Shown: positions 14,067-20,977, counted from the stretch's first letter. The stretch: 20,977 nt of DNA from UBA2922 sp035352555 (GCA_035352555.1 DAOPXW010000032.1:1-20977), one strand, 5' to 3'. A program made the numbers and translations. The notes: a model not told the origin generated them from the sequence alone.

Positions 14067-15230
14067 TCAGATGGCGTGGGAGCCGAACCGGGCGGTCAGC
14101 CCCTCTGAAAGATCAGTGCGCTCCCAGCGCATGTTCTTGGCGTTGTCGCCGAAATGGCCGTAGCAGGACAGCTGGCTGTAGATGGGCCGGCGCAGATCAA
14201 AGCGCCGGATAATCATGGCCGGGCGCATATCCACGTTCTCCCGGACCCAGCGGGCAAGGGCCTCGTCCGGTACCCTACCGGTGCCGAAGGTGTCGATTTC
14301 CACGGATACGGGGTCGGCCAGACCGATGGCATAAGCCAGCTCCACCTCGCATTGGGAGGCAAGCCCGGCGGCTACCATGTTCTTGGCGATGTACCGGGCC
14401 ATGTAGGCACCGGTGCGGTCCACCTTGCTGGGGTCCTTGCCGGAGAAGGAACCGCCGCCGTGGCGGGAGTAGCCGCCGTAGGTATCGGCGATGATCTTTC
14501 GCCCGGTGAGACCGGAATCCGCGGCGGGGCCGCCGATGACAAAGCGGCCGGTGGGGTTGATATAATAGAGCGTGGCGTCCGTCAGCAGGGAGGCGGGCAG
14601 CGCGGGGCGAACGACCTGCTCGATGATCTGCTCCCGCAGGGAATCGGTATCCACCGCCTGCTCGTGCTGGGCCGAGACGATCACGGTGGAGATGCGTTCG
14701 GGCGCGCCGTTCCGGTATTCCACGGTAACCTGGGCCTTGCCGTCCGGCAGAAGATAGGGCACCAGCCCGGCCCGGCGGGCGTATTCCAGCCGGCGGGTCA
14801 GGGAATTGGCCAGGGTGATGGGCAGGGGCATCAGGCTCTCTGTCTCCCGGCAGGCGTAACCAAACATCATGCCCTGGTCGCCCGCGCCCGCGTCCTCCTC
14901 GGCCCGGCGCAGCACGCCTCTGGCGATGTCCGGGGACTGCTCGTGAATGTCCAGCGCCACCTGACAGCTGTCGGCGTCGAACCCGGTGTAGGGCCGGGTG
15001 TAGCCCACGCGGCGCACCACCTCCCGGGCGATGGCCTCGTAATCGGGGGTATACCCGGCGCTGATCTCGCCCATGATATGGATTTTGTCGGTGCACACGG
15101 TGACCTCGCAGGCTACCCGGGCATAGGGGTCCCCGGCCAGAATGGCGTCCAGAATGGCGTCGGCGATCTGGTCGCAGACCTTATCGGGGTGGCCGCAGGT
15201 CACGGATTCCGATGTAAAGCACGAGCTCAT
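14067..15230 (-). CDS. metK: S-adenosylmethionine synthetase
   Basis: 387 aa, normal length. Makes S-adenosylmethionine from methionine and ATP. GHPDK at 13-17 (TCGHPDKVCDQIADAILDA), the hexapeptide region GAGDQGMMFGYA at 115-126 and the P-loop-like GGGSFSGKDPSKVDRT at 258-273 are intact. The start is ATG 15230 with CGGAGG 8 nt upstream; the open frame continues a few codons further, without a ribosome site. It begins 24 nt after the radical SAM 1 stop, so the two form an operon. No SAM riboswitch is visible before it, and expression should follow the radical SAM promoter. Confidence 0.97.
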   Translation of the reverse strand: MSSCFTSESVTCGHPDKVCDQIADAILDAILAGDPYARVACEVTVCTDKIHIMGEISAGYTPDYEAIAREVVRRVGYTRPYTGFDADSCQVALDIHEQSPDIARGVLRRAEEDAGAGDQGMMFGYACRETESLMPLPITLANSLTRRLEYARRAGLVPYLLPDGKAQVTVEYRNGAPERISTVIVSAQHEQAVDTDSLREQIIEQVVRPALPASLLTDATLYYINPTGRFVIGGPAADSGLTGRKIIADTYGGYSRHGGGSFSGKDPSKVDRTGAYMARYIAKNMVAAGLASQCEVELAYAIGLADPVSVEIDTFGTGRVPDEALARWVRENVDMRPAMIIRRFDLRRPIYSQLSCYGHFGDNAKNMRWERTDLSEGLTARFGSHAI

Positions 15231-15254
15231 CTTGCGTCCTCCGGGAAACAAAGT

Positions 15255-16604
15255 TTATTTGGCATCCTTGCCGCTCTGGTGCCACAGCGTATCCGCCACG
15301 GGCGCCCAGGCCTTGGCCTCCTCGACGCAGCGGTCGGAGTAATCCTTGGGGTCCTCGGGCGCCATTACGTCGGTGGAGTGGGCGCCGGACTGCTTCACCA
15401 TGAGGGTGAGACGGCCGGGGTTGTCCAGCACGGGGCAGGGGCGGAGCATATTTTTGTTAAAGGGCTGGTTGTTCTTGTACGCCATGAACAGCGGCTTGCA
15501 ATAAGCCTCCAGCAGCGTGTCGGTGCGAATGTTGGAGTCCGCGTAGTGCATAAACGCGCAGGGGTCGATATCGCCGTTGGCGTTGATGTGCAGGAAGCTG
15601 CGCCCGCCGGCGATGCAGCCGCCGACATACTCGCCGTCGTTCCAGAAGTCCATGGTGAACAGCGGCTTCTCCTTGCGGAACTTGCGCACCTGATGGTACA
15701 TATACTCCCGCTGTTCGGCGGTGGCGATCAGCGCGGGGACGGCGTCCCTGCCGATGGGCATATAGGTGAAGAACCAGCAGAACTTGGCGCCCCACTCGAT
15801 CATGGCGTCGAAATATTCCGCGCTGCCGATGAACTCCGCGTTCTTGCTGGTGTAGCAGCAGGAGATGCCGAACAGCAGCCTGTGCTCCCGCAGGATCTTC
15901 ATGGCGCGCTGGGTGGCGGCAAAAGTGCCCTCGCCGCGGCGGAAGTCGGTGTCCTTTTCAAAGCCCTCCACGCTGATGGCGGGGACAAAGTTCTTCACCC
16001 GCAGCATCTCGTCGGCAAAATCCTCGTCGATGAGGGTGCCGTTGGTAAAGCAGGTGAACAGGCACTCGGGGTGCCGCTCGCACAGGGTGATGATGTCCTT
16101 TTTCCGCACCAGCGGTTCGCCGCCGGAGTAGAGGTACACATAGGTGCCCAGCGCCTCGCCCTGCCTGATGACGCCGTCCAGCTCCTCCAGGGTCAGGTTC
16201 AGCTTGTTGCCGTATTCCGCGGCCCAGCAGCCGGTGCAGCGGAGGTTGCAGGCGGAGGTGGGGTCCATCAGAATGGCCCAGGGTATGTTGCAGCCGTGCT
16301 CTTCCCGCAGCTTGGCGCGGACGGGGCCGGAAAGCAGCATGGAATTGATGGCCATCGTCTCGTACATCTTGCGCAGCTGGGCGGGGTCGATGTCGCGCCA
16401 CAGGCTCAATGTCAGCTTGCGCATACCGTTGTTGGGGTCGGCAAAGCTCTTTTTGATGCCCGCAAGGTGGGTGGACAGCGCGCCGGAATCGTCCAGCCCC
16501 CTGACCATGTCAAGAACCTTGGGGATGTTGCGCTCGGGATCCTTGCCGATGTAATCGAAGGCCTTCATTGCGGCGGCCTGCTTCACTTTTTCAGCTACAG
16601 TCAT
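15255..16604 (-). CDS. Radical SAM protein with SPASM-like C-terminus (paralogue 1)
   Basis: 449 aa. The radical SAM core holds the [4Fe-4S]-binding Cys119-x3-Cys123-x2-Cys126 in TSACNLRCTGCWAAEYG and GGEP at 161-164, which contacts SAM. An N-terminal helical domain (1-105) precedes it. C-terminal cysteines 330 (GGCIAGGR), 349 (DPCAF), 390 (RPCPV) and 426 suit a SPASM/twitch-type auxiliary cluster, with FLHINANGDIDPC matching the conserved 'i..nG.v.pC' strand. Substrate unknown; related enzymes modify peptides or proteins. GGAGGGATAATCC precedes the ATG. It is followed after 24 nt by metK and preceded by a copy of the duplicated control region. Paralogues lie at 17040 and 19958. Confidence 0.92.
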   Translation of the reverse strand: MTVAEKVKQAAAMKAFDYIGKDPERNIPKVLDMVRGLDDSGALSTHLAGIKKSFADPNNGMRKLTLSLWRDIDPAQLRKMYETMAINSMLLSGPVRAKLREEHGCNIPWAILMDPTSACNLRCTGCWAAEYGNKLNLTLEELDGVIRQGEALGTYVYLYSGGEPLVRKKDIITLCERHPECLFTCFTNGTLIDEDFADEMLRVKNFVPAISVEGFEKDTDFRRGEGTFAATQRAMKILREHRLLFGISCCYTSKNAEFIGSAEYFDAMIEWGAKFCWFFTYMPIGRDAVPALIATAEQREYMYHQVRKFRKEKPLFTMDFWNDGEYVGGCIAGGRSFLHINANGDIDPCAFMHYADSNIRTDTLLEAYCKPLFMAYKNNQPFNKNMLRPCPVLDNPGRLTLMVKQSGAHSTDVMAPEDPKDYSDRCVEEAKAWAPVADTLWHQSGKDAK

Positions 16605-16621
16605 GGATTATCCCTCCATTT

Positions 16622-16655
16622 CCCGGATTTAATGATTGTATTTTAACAAGCCGGG
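16622..16655 (-). promoter_or_regulatory. Candidate promoter/operator of radSAM1
   Basis: CCCGG (16622-16626) and CCGGG (16651-16655) flank an AT-rich centre containing TTGT-N6-ACAA (16636-16649). On the minus strand TACAAT (16635-16640) is a good -10 box, but no good -35 lies 17 nt upstream. The palindromic layout fits a TetR-type binding site. The copy before radSAM2 is identical. Confidence 0.4.
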
Positions 16656-16675
16656 CAGGAAAATGTTACAGGCAG

Positions 16676-16708
16676 AAAAAACGCACCGCACAAATTTTGT
16701 GCGGTGCG
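16676..16708 (-). terminator. Terminator of the tetR remnant, copy A
   Basis: Stem CGCACCGCACA/TGTGCGGTGCG (16682-16708) with six T on the minus strand (16676-16681). It separates the chimeric metK/tetR ORF from the radSAM1 promoter. A T5 on the other side makes it usable in both directions. Confidence 0.85.
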
Positions 16709-16726
16709 CCATTTTTGCCTGAAAAG

Positions 16727-17014
16727 TCAGCCGGGGTGATGTTCGAAGGTGAAGCGGGTATTGCCGTCCAGCAGGCGGCCCGGGCTTTCGGTTTCCCGGC
16801 AGGCGTAGCCGAACATCATGCCTTGGTCGCCCGCGCCGGAATCCTCCTCCGTCTGGCGCAGAACGCCTCGGGCAATGTCCGGGGACTGATCATGGACATC
16901 GAGCGCCACGCGGCAGGTCGAGGCGTCGAAGCCGGTGCAGGGACGTGCATACCCGATACGGCTGGTGACCTCCCGGGCCACAGCTTCGTAATTGGATGTA
17001 AAATACGGGAGCAT
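16727..17014 (-). pseudogene. Chimeric metK-tetR remnant (95-aa open frame)
   Basis: The frame encodes MLPYFTS, then MetK-like NYEAVAREVTSRIGYARPCTGFDA through GAGDQGMMFGYACRETES, then the last 18 residues of TetR (PGRLLDGNTRFTFEHHPG). Compared with metK, residues 8-62 are missing (exactly 165 nt, in frame), so GHPDK is lost, and everything after MetK Ser132 is replaced by the TetR end. CGGAGG before ATG 17014 is kept, and it starts 25 nt after the radSAM2 stop, the same position metK holds after radSAM1. It cannot be a SAM synthetase. The frame is intact, so a short protein may still be made. Confidence 0.88.
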
Positions 17015-17039
17015 GAGGCGCCCTCCGGAAGAGCGTTTC

Positions 17040-18389
17040 TTATTTTTCATCCTTGCCGCTCTGGTGCCACAGCTCAGCGGCGACCTTCGCCCAATCCCTC
17101 GCCCGTGGGACGCACTTATCAGAGTATTCCTTGGCGGTCTCTGGGGCCATGATGTCGGTGGACTTGGCACCGCTCTGCTCCACCATGAGCGTCAGGCGGC
17201 CCGGATTGTCCAGCACGGGGCAGGGCCGCAACATATTTTTGTTAAACGGCTGGTTCTTGTGGTAGGCCATAAACAGCGGTTTGCGGAAGGCGTCCAGCAG
17301 CTTGTCGGTGCGGATATTGGAATCGGCGTAATGGATAAAGCCACAGGGCTCGATGTCGCCCGCGGCATTGATATGAAGGTAGCAGCGGCCGCCGGCGATG
17401 CAGCCGTCGATATATTCGCCGTCATTCCAGAAGTCGATGGTGAACAGCGGCTTGGTCTTGCGAAATTTTCGGAGCTGATAGTACATGTATTTGCGCTGCT
17501 CGGCAGTGGCCATCAATTCCGGCACGGCGGCTTTACCAATGGGTATATAGGTAAAGAACCAGCAGAATTTTGCCCCCCATTCGACCATGGCGTCGAAATA
17601 CTCCTCGCTGCCAATCAACTCCGCGTTCTTGTTGGTATAGCAGCAGGAGATGCCGAAAATCAGTTTTTTGCGGCGCAGCACCTCCATTGCGCGCATGACG
17701 GCCTGATACGTGCCCTCGCCGCGCCGAAAGTCGGTTTCCTTCTCAAAGCCCTCCACGCTGATGGCGGGAATGAAATTACCGACGCGAAGCATTTCGTCGG
17801 CAAAAGCATCGTCGATCAAGGTACCGTTGGTAAAAGCGAGGAAAGCGCACTCCGGGTGCCGTTCGCACAGCGTGATGAGGTCTTTTTTCCGCACCAGCGG
17901 TTCGCCGCCGGCATAGAGATAAGCATAGCAGCCAAATTCCTCGCCCTGCCGGATAACGTTATCCATTTCCTCCAGTGTCAGATTCAGCTTGTAGCCGTAT
18001 TCGGCAGCCCAGCAGCCAGTGCACCGGAGATTGCACGCGGAGGTGGGGTCCATCAGGATTACAGTGGGGATGTTGCAGTCGTATTTTTCCATGTACTCTT
18101 TGCGGTGGCACCCGCCGATCAGCGCGTCATTGACCGCGAAGCCCTGGAAGATGCGCCGGATCTCTCCCTGATCCACATCGCGGAAGACGTTTAGAATGAG
18201 CTGTCTCCAGTTGCTCTCTGGATCCATGAAATATCCCTTGATTGCGGCCACCTGTTTTGCGATGGAATCGGATTCATCCAGTTTGGCTATCGCGTCCATC
18301 ACTTTAGGCAGATTTTTGTCCGGGTCTTTGCCAATGTAATCGAAGGCCTTCATTGCGGCGGCCTGCTTCACTTTTTCAGCTACAGTCAT
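17040..18389 (-). CDS. Radical SAM protein with SPASM-like C-terminus (paralogue 2)
   Basis: 449 aa, aligning with paralogue 1 without gaps: Cys119/123/126 (SACNLRCTGCW), GGEP at 161-164 and the C-terminal Cys at 330, 349, 390 and 426 are all kept, plus an extra Cys336 (GGRCYLHIN). The first 22 residues are identical, residues 23-100 are very different, and the catalytic part is highly similar, so the N-terminal helical domain is the variable part and may set substrate or partner choice. Codons are less GC-rich than in paralogue 1. GGAGGGATAATCC precedes the ATG. It is followed by the metK/tetR chimera and preceded by tetR and its terminator. Confidence 0.92.
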   Translation of the reverse strand: MTVAEKVKQAAAMKAFDYIGKDPDKNLPKVMDAIAKLDESDSIAKQVAAIKGYFMDPESNWRQLILNVFRDVDQGEIRRIFQGFAVNDALIGGCHRKEYMEKYDCNIPTVILMDPTSACNLRCTGCWAAEYGYKLNLTLEEMDNVIRQGEEFGCYAYLYAGGEPLVRKKDLITLCERHPECAFLAFTNGTLIDDAFADEMLRVGNFIPAISVEGFEKETDFRRGEGTYQAVMRAMEVLRRKKLIFGISCCYTNKNAELIGSEEYFDAMVEWGAKFCWFFTYIPIGKAAVPELMATAEQRKYMYYQLRKFRKTKPLFTIDFWNDGEYIDGCIAGGRCYLHINAAGDIEPCGFIHYADSNIRTDKLLDAFRKPLFMAYHKNQPFNKNMLRPCPVLDNPGRLTLMVEQSGAKSTDIMAPETAKEYSDKCVPRARDWAKVAAELWHQSGKDEK

Positions 18390-18406
18390 GGATTATCCCT
18401 CCATTT

Positions 18407-18440
18407 CCCGGATTTAATGATTGTATTTTAACAAGCCGGG
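18407..18440 (-). promoter_or_regulatory. Candidate promoter/operator of radSAM2
   Basis: Same CCCGG-AT-rich-CCGGG arrangement with TTGT-N6-ACAA and a minus-strand TACAAT box as before radSAM1 (identical sequence). Likely target of the adjacent TetR-type regulator; this is inference. Confidence 0.4.
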
Positions 18441-18460
18441 CAGGAAAATGTTACAGGCAG

Positions 18461-18493
18461 AAAAAACGCACCGCACAAATTTTGTGCGGTGCG
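18461..18493 (-). terminator. Terminator of tetR, copy B
   Basis: Stem 18467-18493 followed on the minus strand by six T (18461-18466), 18 nt beyond the tetR stop. It isolates tetR from the radSAM2 promoter. Confidence 0.87.
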
Positions 18494-18511
18494 CCATTTT
18501 TGCCTGAAAAG

Positions 18512-19066
18512 TCAGCCGGGGTGATGTTCGAAGGTGAAGCGGGTATTGCCGTCCAGCAGGCGGCCCAGGCTTTCAATATAGGCGTCGGCGTCCTGCTTCA
18601 TGCCGTCCCGCAGCCATTTCATCAGCAGGCCCACCAGCGCGGCGGCGTAAAAGGCGGACAAGTCGTGCTTATCCTCCTCGGCCACGTTCAGCCCCTCGGC
18701 CTTCCGGGCCACAAAGGAGGACACCGCCACCATCACCACGTCGTAAAGGTAATCCTCCAGCCGGTCGCGGGCGGCGGAATTGTACAGATGGTACACGGCC
18801 TGCCGGTTTTCCCGGGCAAAGCCCGTGGCCTGCATGAAAACCTCCTGCCAGGAGCCGCAGCTGAGATTCAGCTCCACCATCTTTCGTGTCTCGGTCTGAA
18901 AGATCTCGTCTACCAGCGCGTACACATCGGCGTAGTAGTAATAGAAGGTGTTGCGGTTGATTCCACATTTCTCCGCGATGTCCACTACGGAGATCTTGTC
19001 GAAGGGCCGCTCGTTGAGCAGCTCAATAAAACTTGACACGATCGCTGCTTTCGTAAACTGCGCCAT
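18512..19066 (-). CDS. TetR/AcrR-family transcriptional regulator
   Basis: 184 aa. The N-terminal helix-turn-helix (about 24-46, ISVVDIAEKCGINRNTFYYYYADVYALV) is typical of TetR, with the recognition helix around NRNTFYYYY. The C-terminal ligand and dimer domain is all-alpha and belongs to no ligand class I can name. I chose ATG 19066, where the TetR alignment begins (MAQFTKAAIVSSFIELL) with AAAGGG upstream; the open frame runs upstream without a site. It lies upstream of radSAM2 on the same strand, and its last codons are duplicated inside the chimera at 16727. It probably controls itself and the radSAM-metK units. Confidence 0.92.
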   Translation of the reverse strand: MAQFTKAAIVSSFIELLNERPFDKISVVDIAEKCGINRNTFYYYYADVYALVDEIFQTETRKMVELNLSCGSWQEVFMQATGFARENRQAVYHLYNSAARDRLEDYLYDVVMVAVSSFVARKAEGLNVAEEDKHDLSAFYAAALVGLLMKWLRDGMKQDADAYIESLGRLLDGNTRFTFEHHPG

Positions 19067-19085
19067 ACGGGTATCCCTTTCTGCA

Positions 19086-19125
19086 TATTGTGATTCATAA
19101 TACCGCGTTTCGTCAGAAATTGCAA
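19086..19125 (-). promoter_or_regulatory. tetR promoter with overlapping operator-like palindrome
   Basis: Minus-strand TTGCAA (-35, 19120-19125) and TATTAT (-10, 19097-19102) spaced 17 nt. A 17-bp palindrome, TATTGTGA-T-TCATAATA (19086-19102, seven of eight pairs match), covers the -10 box, the usual place for autorepression by a TetR protein. Confidence 0.6.
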
Positions 19126-19186
19126 GTGGTTTGACCCACGGCTGTGAACCGCCGGAGAATTGATGCGCGCCCGGCGGGCTCCTGTG

Positions 19187-19216
19187 AAAAAACAAAAGCC
19201 GGCGCTGTACGCCGGC
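19187..19216 (-). terminator. Terminator after the DUF1836 gene
   Basis: Stem GCCGGCG/CGCCGGC (19198-19204 with 19210-19216), then TTTTGTTTTTT on the minus strand. An alternative longer fold pairs 19194-19202 with 19218-19226. It ends the DUF1836 transcript 16 nt after the stop codon. Confidence 0.8.
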
Positions 19217-19232
19217 ACCGGCTTTTTCAGGC

Positions 19233-19760
19233 TTATTTATCCTTTTTCTCCTCGTTTTCCAGAAGACGGACGAGCTCCCGGCAGGCGAGCTGCTGTGCAT
19301 AGGCGGATACCGCCAGCTTCAGCGCGGCCTGCGCGACGGCGGCCCGGTCGTCGGCGGCGGGCAGGGCTTCGGCGGATTTCAGCAGCTCCTCGTCCAGCAG
19401 AGCAAGCATCTTGCTGTAGATCCGCCGCACGTCGATGTCCTCGTCAACGCTTTCCTTCAGGAGGGTTTTCACGTCGTGTACCTGCAAAACCTGTTTCAAA
19501 AGGCATATTGCCGTGAGGTACGCGATATGCTCTCTTGAATAGCGTTTCCCGGCGGAACGGGGCAGCAGCCCTTCCTTGGCGTAATTGTGCATCATGGACG
19601 CCGTCACGTCCCCGCTCTCCCCGAGGTCGATAAGCTGACGGGGCATATAGGACATGACCTGATCCATGTACAGATGGATATCGGGAAGCTGATCCCAGGT
19701 CACGGGACGTTCCGATTCAAGCTTTTCCTTCAATTCGGCAAGATCCTTCATACCAATCAT
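19233..19760 (-). CDS. DUF1836 family MerR-like regulator
   Basis: 175 aa. Residues about 33-95 form a MerR-like winged helix: MPRQLIDLGESGDVTASMMHNYAKEGLLPRSAGKRYSREHIAYLTAICLLKQVL, with the 'x-YxKxGLLP...kRYsreHiayL' signature of DUF1836. A helical C-terminal part (100-175) follows and could mediate dimerisation or effector response. The start is uncertain: ATG 19760 is very close to AAAGGA, while in-frame ATG 19751 is about 11 nt from it. It is divergent from radical SAM 3 with a shared 197-nt control region, so it may regulate that gene. Target unknown. Confidence 0.85.
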   Translation of the reverse strand: MIGMKDLAELKEKLESERPVTWDQLPDIHLYMDQVMSYMPRQLIDLGESGDVTASMMHNYAKEGLLPRSAGKRYSREHIAYLTAICLLKQVLQVHDVKTLLKESVDEDIDVRRIYSKMLALLDEELLKSAEALPAADDRAAVAQAALKLAVSAYAQQLACRELVRLLENEEKKDK

Positions 19761-19847
19761 TTTCCTTTCGCGTTGTTGCCTTATATCAGGATACCACGTT
19801 ATCTTCTGCGTTACAATATTCTGTTTTTCTTCCGGACCAGGAACTTA

Positions 19848-19876
19848 TTGACAACAGAGTAACAAAAAGCTATACT
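19848..19876 (+). promoter_or_regulatory. Promoter of radical SAM 3
   Basis: TTGACA (19848-19853) and TATACT (19871-19876) with a 17-nt spacer, about 80 nt upstream of the radical SAM 3 start. Close to consensus. Confidence 0.75.
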
Positions 19877-19957
19877 GAAAATAGTATTGAAAACCAAATC
19901 AGGGAAAAGATGCCTTTTGCCAATTCCCCGGAAAAGCTGAGAAAAGAGGAGAATGTT

Positions 19958-20977
19958 ATGCGCTTACCGAACGGTGTGACGGAGTTCGCCATTAAACAGG
20001 CGGTGAACTTTCTTACCAAGGATCCGGAAAAGAATCTGCCGAAACTGATGGACTGGGTGGACAAAATCTCCAGAGGAGAATTTGAAAACCAGCGCAGAAG
20101 CGCGCGCGATGCCATCGAAAATCCAGCGAACCCGTATCACGGCTATATCCTGAAGATCATCAACAATATCGACAGGGAAGTGCTCAAGACCTTTTTCGTC
20201 AACTTCATCCTCAACGCCAACATCATCGGATGGGACAGGGAGGAAGAACTGCGCGACCGGTATGGCTGCAACATCCCCTGGGTCATCCTTCTCGACCCGA
20301 CCTCCGCCTGCAACCTCCACTGCACCGGCTGCTGGGCCGCCGAATACGGCAACAAGCTCAACCTCAGCTTTGATGAGATCGACGACATCATCGAGCAGGG
20401 GAAAGCCATGGGCGTGTATTTCTATATCTACACCGGCGGCGAGCCGCTGGTGCGCAAAAAGGACCTGATCGCCATCTGCGAAAAGCACCCGGACTGTGAA
20501 TTTTTGAGCTTTACGAACGGCACCCTCATCGACGAGGCCTTTGCCGACGAGATGCTGCGGGTGAAGAACTTTGTTCCCGCCATCAGCGTGGAAGGCTTCG
20601 AGGAGGCCACCGACGGCCGCCGGGGCAAGGGTACTTATCAAAAGGTGCTCCGCGCCATGAGCATACTCAGGGCCAAGCGGCTGCCCTTCGGCATCTCCTG
20701 CTGCTATACCCGGGAGAATTTTGAATCCATCACCTCGGAGGAATTCTACGACACGATGATCGGGATGGGTTCGCTTTTCGTGTGGTTCTTCCACTATATG
20801 CCCGTGGGCAACGACGCTTCCACCGACCTGCTGCCCACCGCCGAACAGCGGCGGGAAATGATCCGCCGCATCCGCGACTACCGGCACCGCAAGCCCATGT
20901 TCGCCATGGATTTCCAGAACGACGCGGAATATGTGGGCGGCTGCATCGCCGGCGGTCGGCGTTACTTCCACATTAAC
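19958..20977 (+). CDS. Radical SAM protein, paralogue 3 (3' end outside window)
   Basis: 340 codons are present and open to the window edge; the start is ATG 19958 with AGAGGAG 6 nt upstream. It begins MRLPNGVTEFAIKQAVNFLT and shares the family layout: KDPEKNLPKLMDWVDK in the N-terminal helical domain, Cys-x3-Cys-x2-Cys in SACNLHCTGCWAAEYGNKLN, YTGGEPLVRKKDL, and the first SPASM-like Cys in GGCIAGGRRYFHIN, where the window ends. By paralogue length about 110 residues are missing. It is more distant from copies 1 and 2 than they are from each other, and has its own promoter and a divergent DUF1836 regulator instead of TetR and metK. Substrate unknown. Confidence 0.92.
   Translation, partial: MRLPNGVTEFAIKQAVNFLTKDPEKNLPKLMDWVDKISRGEFENQRRSARDAIENPANPYHGYILKIINNIDREVLKTFFVNFILNANIIGWDREEELRDRYGCNIPWVILLDPTSACNLHCTGCWAAEYGNKLNLSFDEIDDIIEQGKAMGVYFYIYTGGEPLVRKKDLIAICEKHPDCEFLSFTNGTLIDEAFADEMLRVKNFVPAISVEGFEEATDGRRGKGTYQKVLRAMSILRAKRLPFGISCCYTRENFESITSEEFYDTMIGMGSLFVWFFHYMPVGNDASTDLLPTAEQRREMIRRIRDYRHRKPMFAMDFQNDAEYVGGCIAGGRRYFHIN

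Larger units (their letters stand above)
16549..16781. repeat. 233-bp perfect direct repeat, copy A
   Basis: Identical base for base to 18334-18566 (offset 1785). It spans the first 18 codons of the radical SAM gene, its leader and promoter region, a terminator, and the last codons of the tetR frame. Identity stops abruptly at both ends. Confidence 0.95.
18334..18566. repeat. 233-bp perfect direct repeat, copy B
   Basis: Identical to 16549-16781. It covers the radSAM2 start, control region, terminator and the 3' end of the intact tetR gene. Together with copy A it marks a tandem duplication with a 1785-bp period. Confidence 0.95.

Noticed and set aside
15231..15254. SAM riboswitch before metK
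   Set aside because: The 24-nt gap is too short and the radSAM leaders show no S-box core; only a terminator and a palindromic promoter element are present.
14154..16646. 830-codon plus-strand open frame
   Set aside because: Antisense shadow of metK and radSAM1, both of which have full family signatures and ribosome sites on the minus strand.

Overview
The window looks like the chromosome of a GC-rich anaerobic Clostridia member, most plausibly Oscillospirales (Oscillospiraceae-like). This rests on a clostridial-type YidC/Jag pair, a ThiT energy-coupling thiamine transporter, DUF1836 and DUF4860 family proteins, strong AGGAGG-type ribosome binding sites, and three copies of a radical SAM family that I know mainly from gut Clostridia. 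The taxonomic placement is inference. There is no rRNA, tRNA, CRISPR array, transposase or phage gene.

Layout. (1) 1-188: four consecutive perfect hairpins, the last acting as a terminator. (2) 189-7232, minus strand: one probable operon reading hybrid histidine kinase (PAS-like/HisKA/HATPase/REC/HPt), transglutaminase-like lipoprotein, PilC/GspF platform protein, four small single-TM proteins of pseudopilin character, and a PilT retraction ATPase. No PilB, prepilin peptidase or PilM/N/O is present here. (3) 7233-8237: divergent promoters, a TPP riboswitch with a readable antiterminator/terminator switch, and thiT. (4) 8247-11633, plus strand: rpmH, rnpA, yidD, yidC and jag, the cluster normally found next to dnaA/oriC, here flanked by thiT on one side and acpP on the other. 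Jag ends in a 79-nt, almost pure C tract that probably breaks its reading frame. (5) 11660-13742: acpP, an iron-sulfur-flavoprotein-like reductase, and a convergent membrane diguanylate cyclase. (6) 13895-19066, minus strand: TetR regulator, radical SAM 2, a chimeric metK/tetR remnant, radical SAM 1, metK, and a 38-aa membrane peptide. This block is a diverged tandem duplication of a [tetR]-radSAM-metK unit. (7) 19233-20977: a DUF1836 regulator divergent from a third radical SAM paralogue that runs off the window.

How the genes work together. The pil operon encodes part of a type IV pilus or type II secretion-like surface machine, with its own signalling kinase and an exported lipoprotein enzyme. 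The rpmH-jag block covers ribosome, RNase P and membrane insertion. In the third block, radical SAM enzymes are co-transcribed with S-adenosylmethionine synthetase, so cofactor supply appears coupled to their expression under a TetR-type switch.

The most interesting features are the duplicated radSAM-metK locus, with 233-bp perfect repeats around strongly diverged genes and an in-frame MetK/TetR chimera; the YidC groove Asn in place of Arg/Lys; the thiT terminator that overlaps the rpmH promoter; and the poly-C lesion in jag, which may be an assembly artefact.
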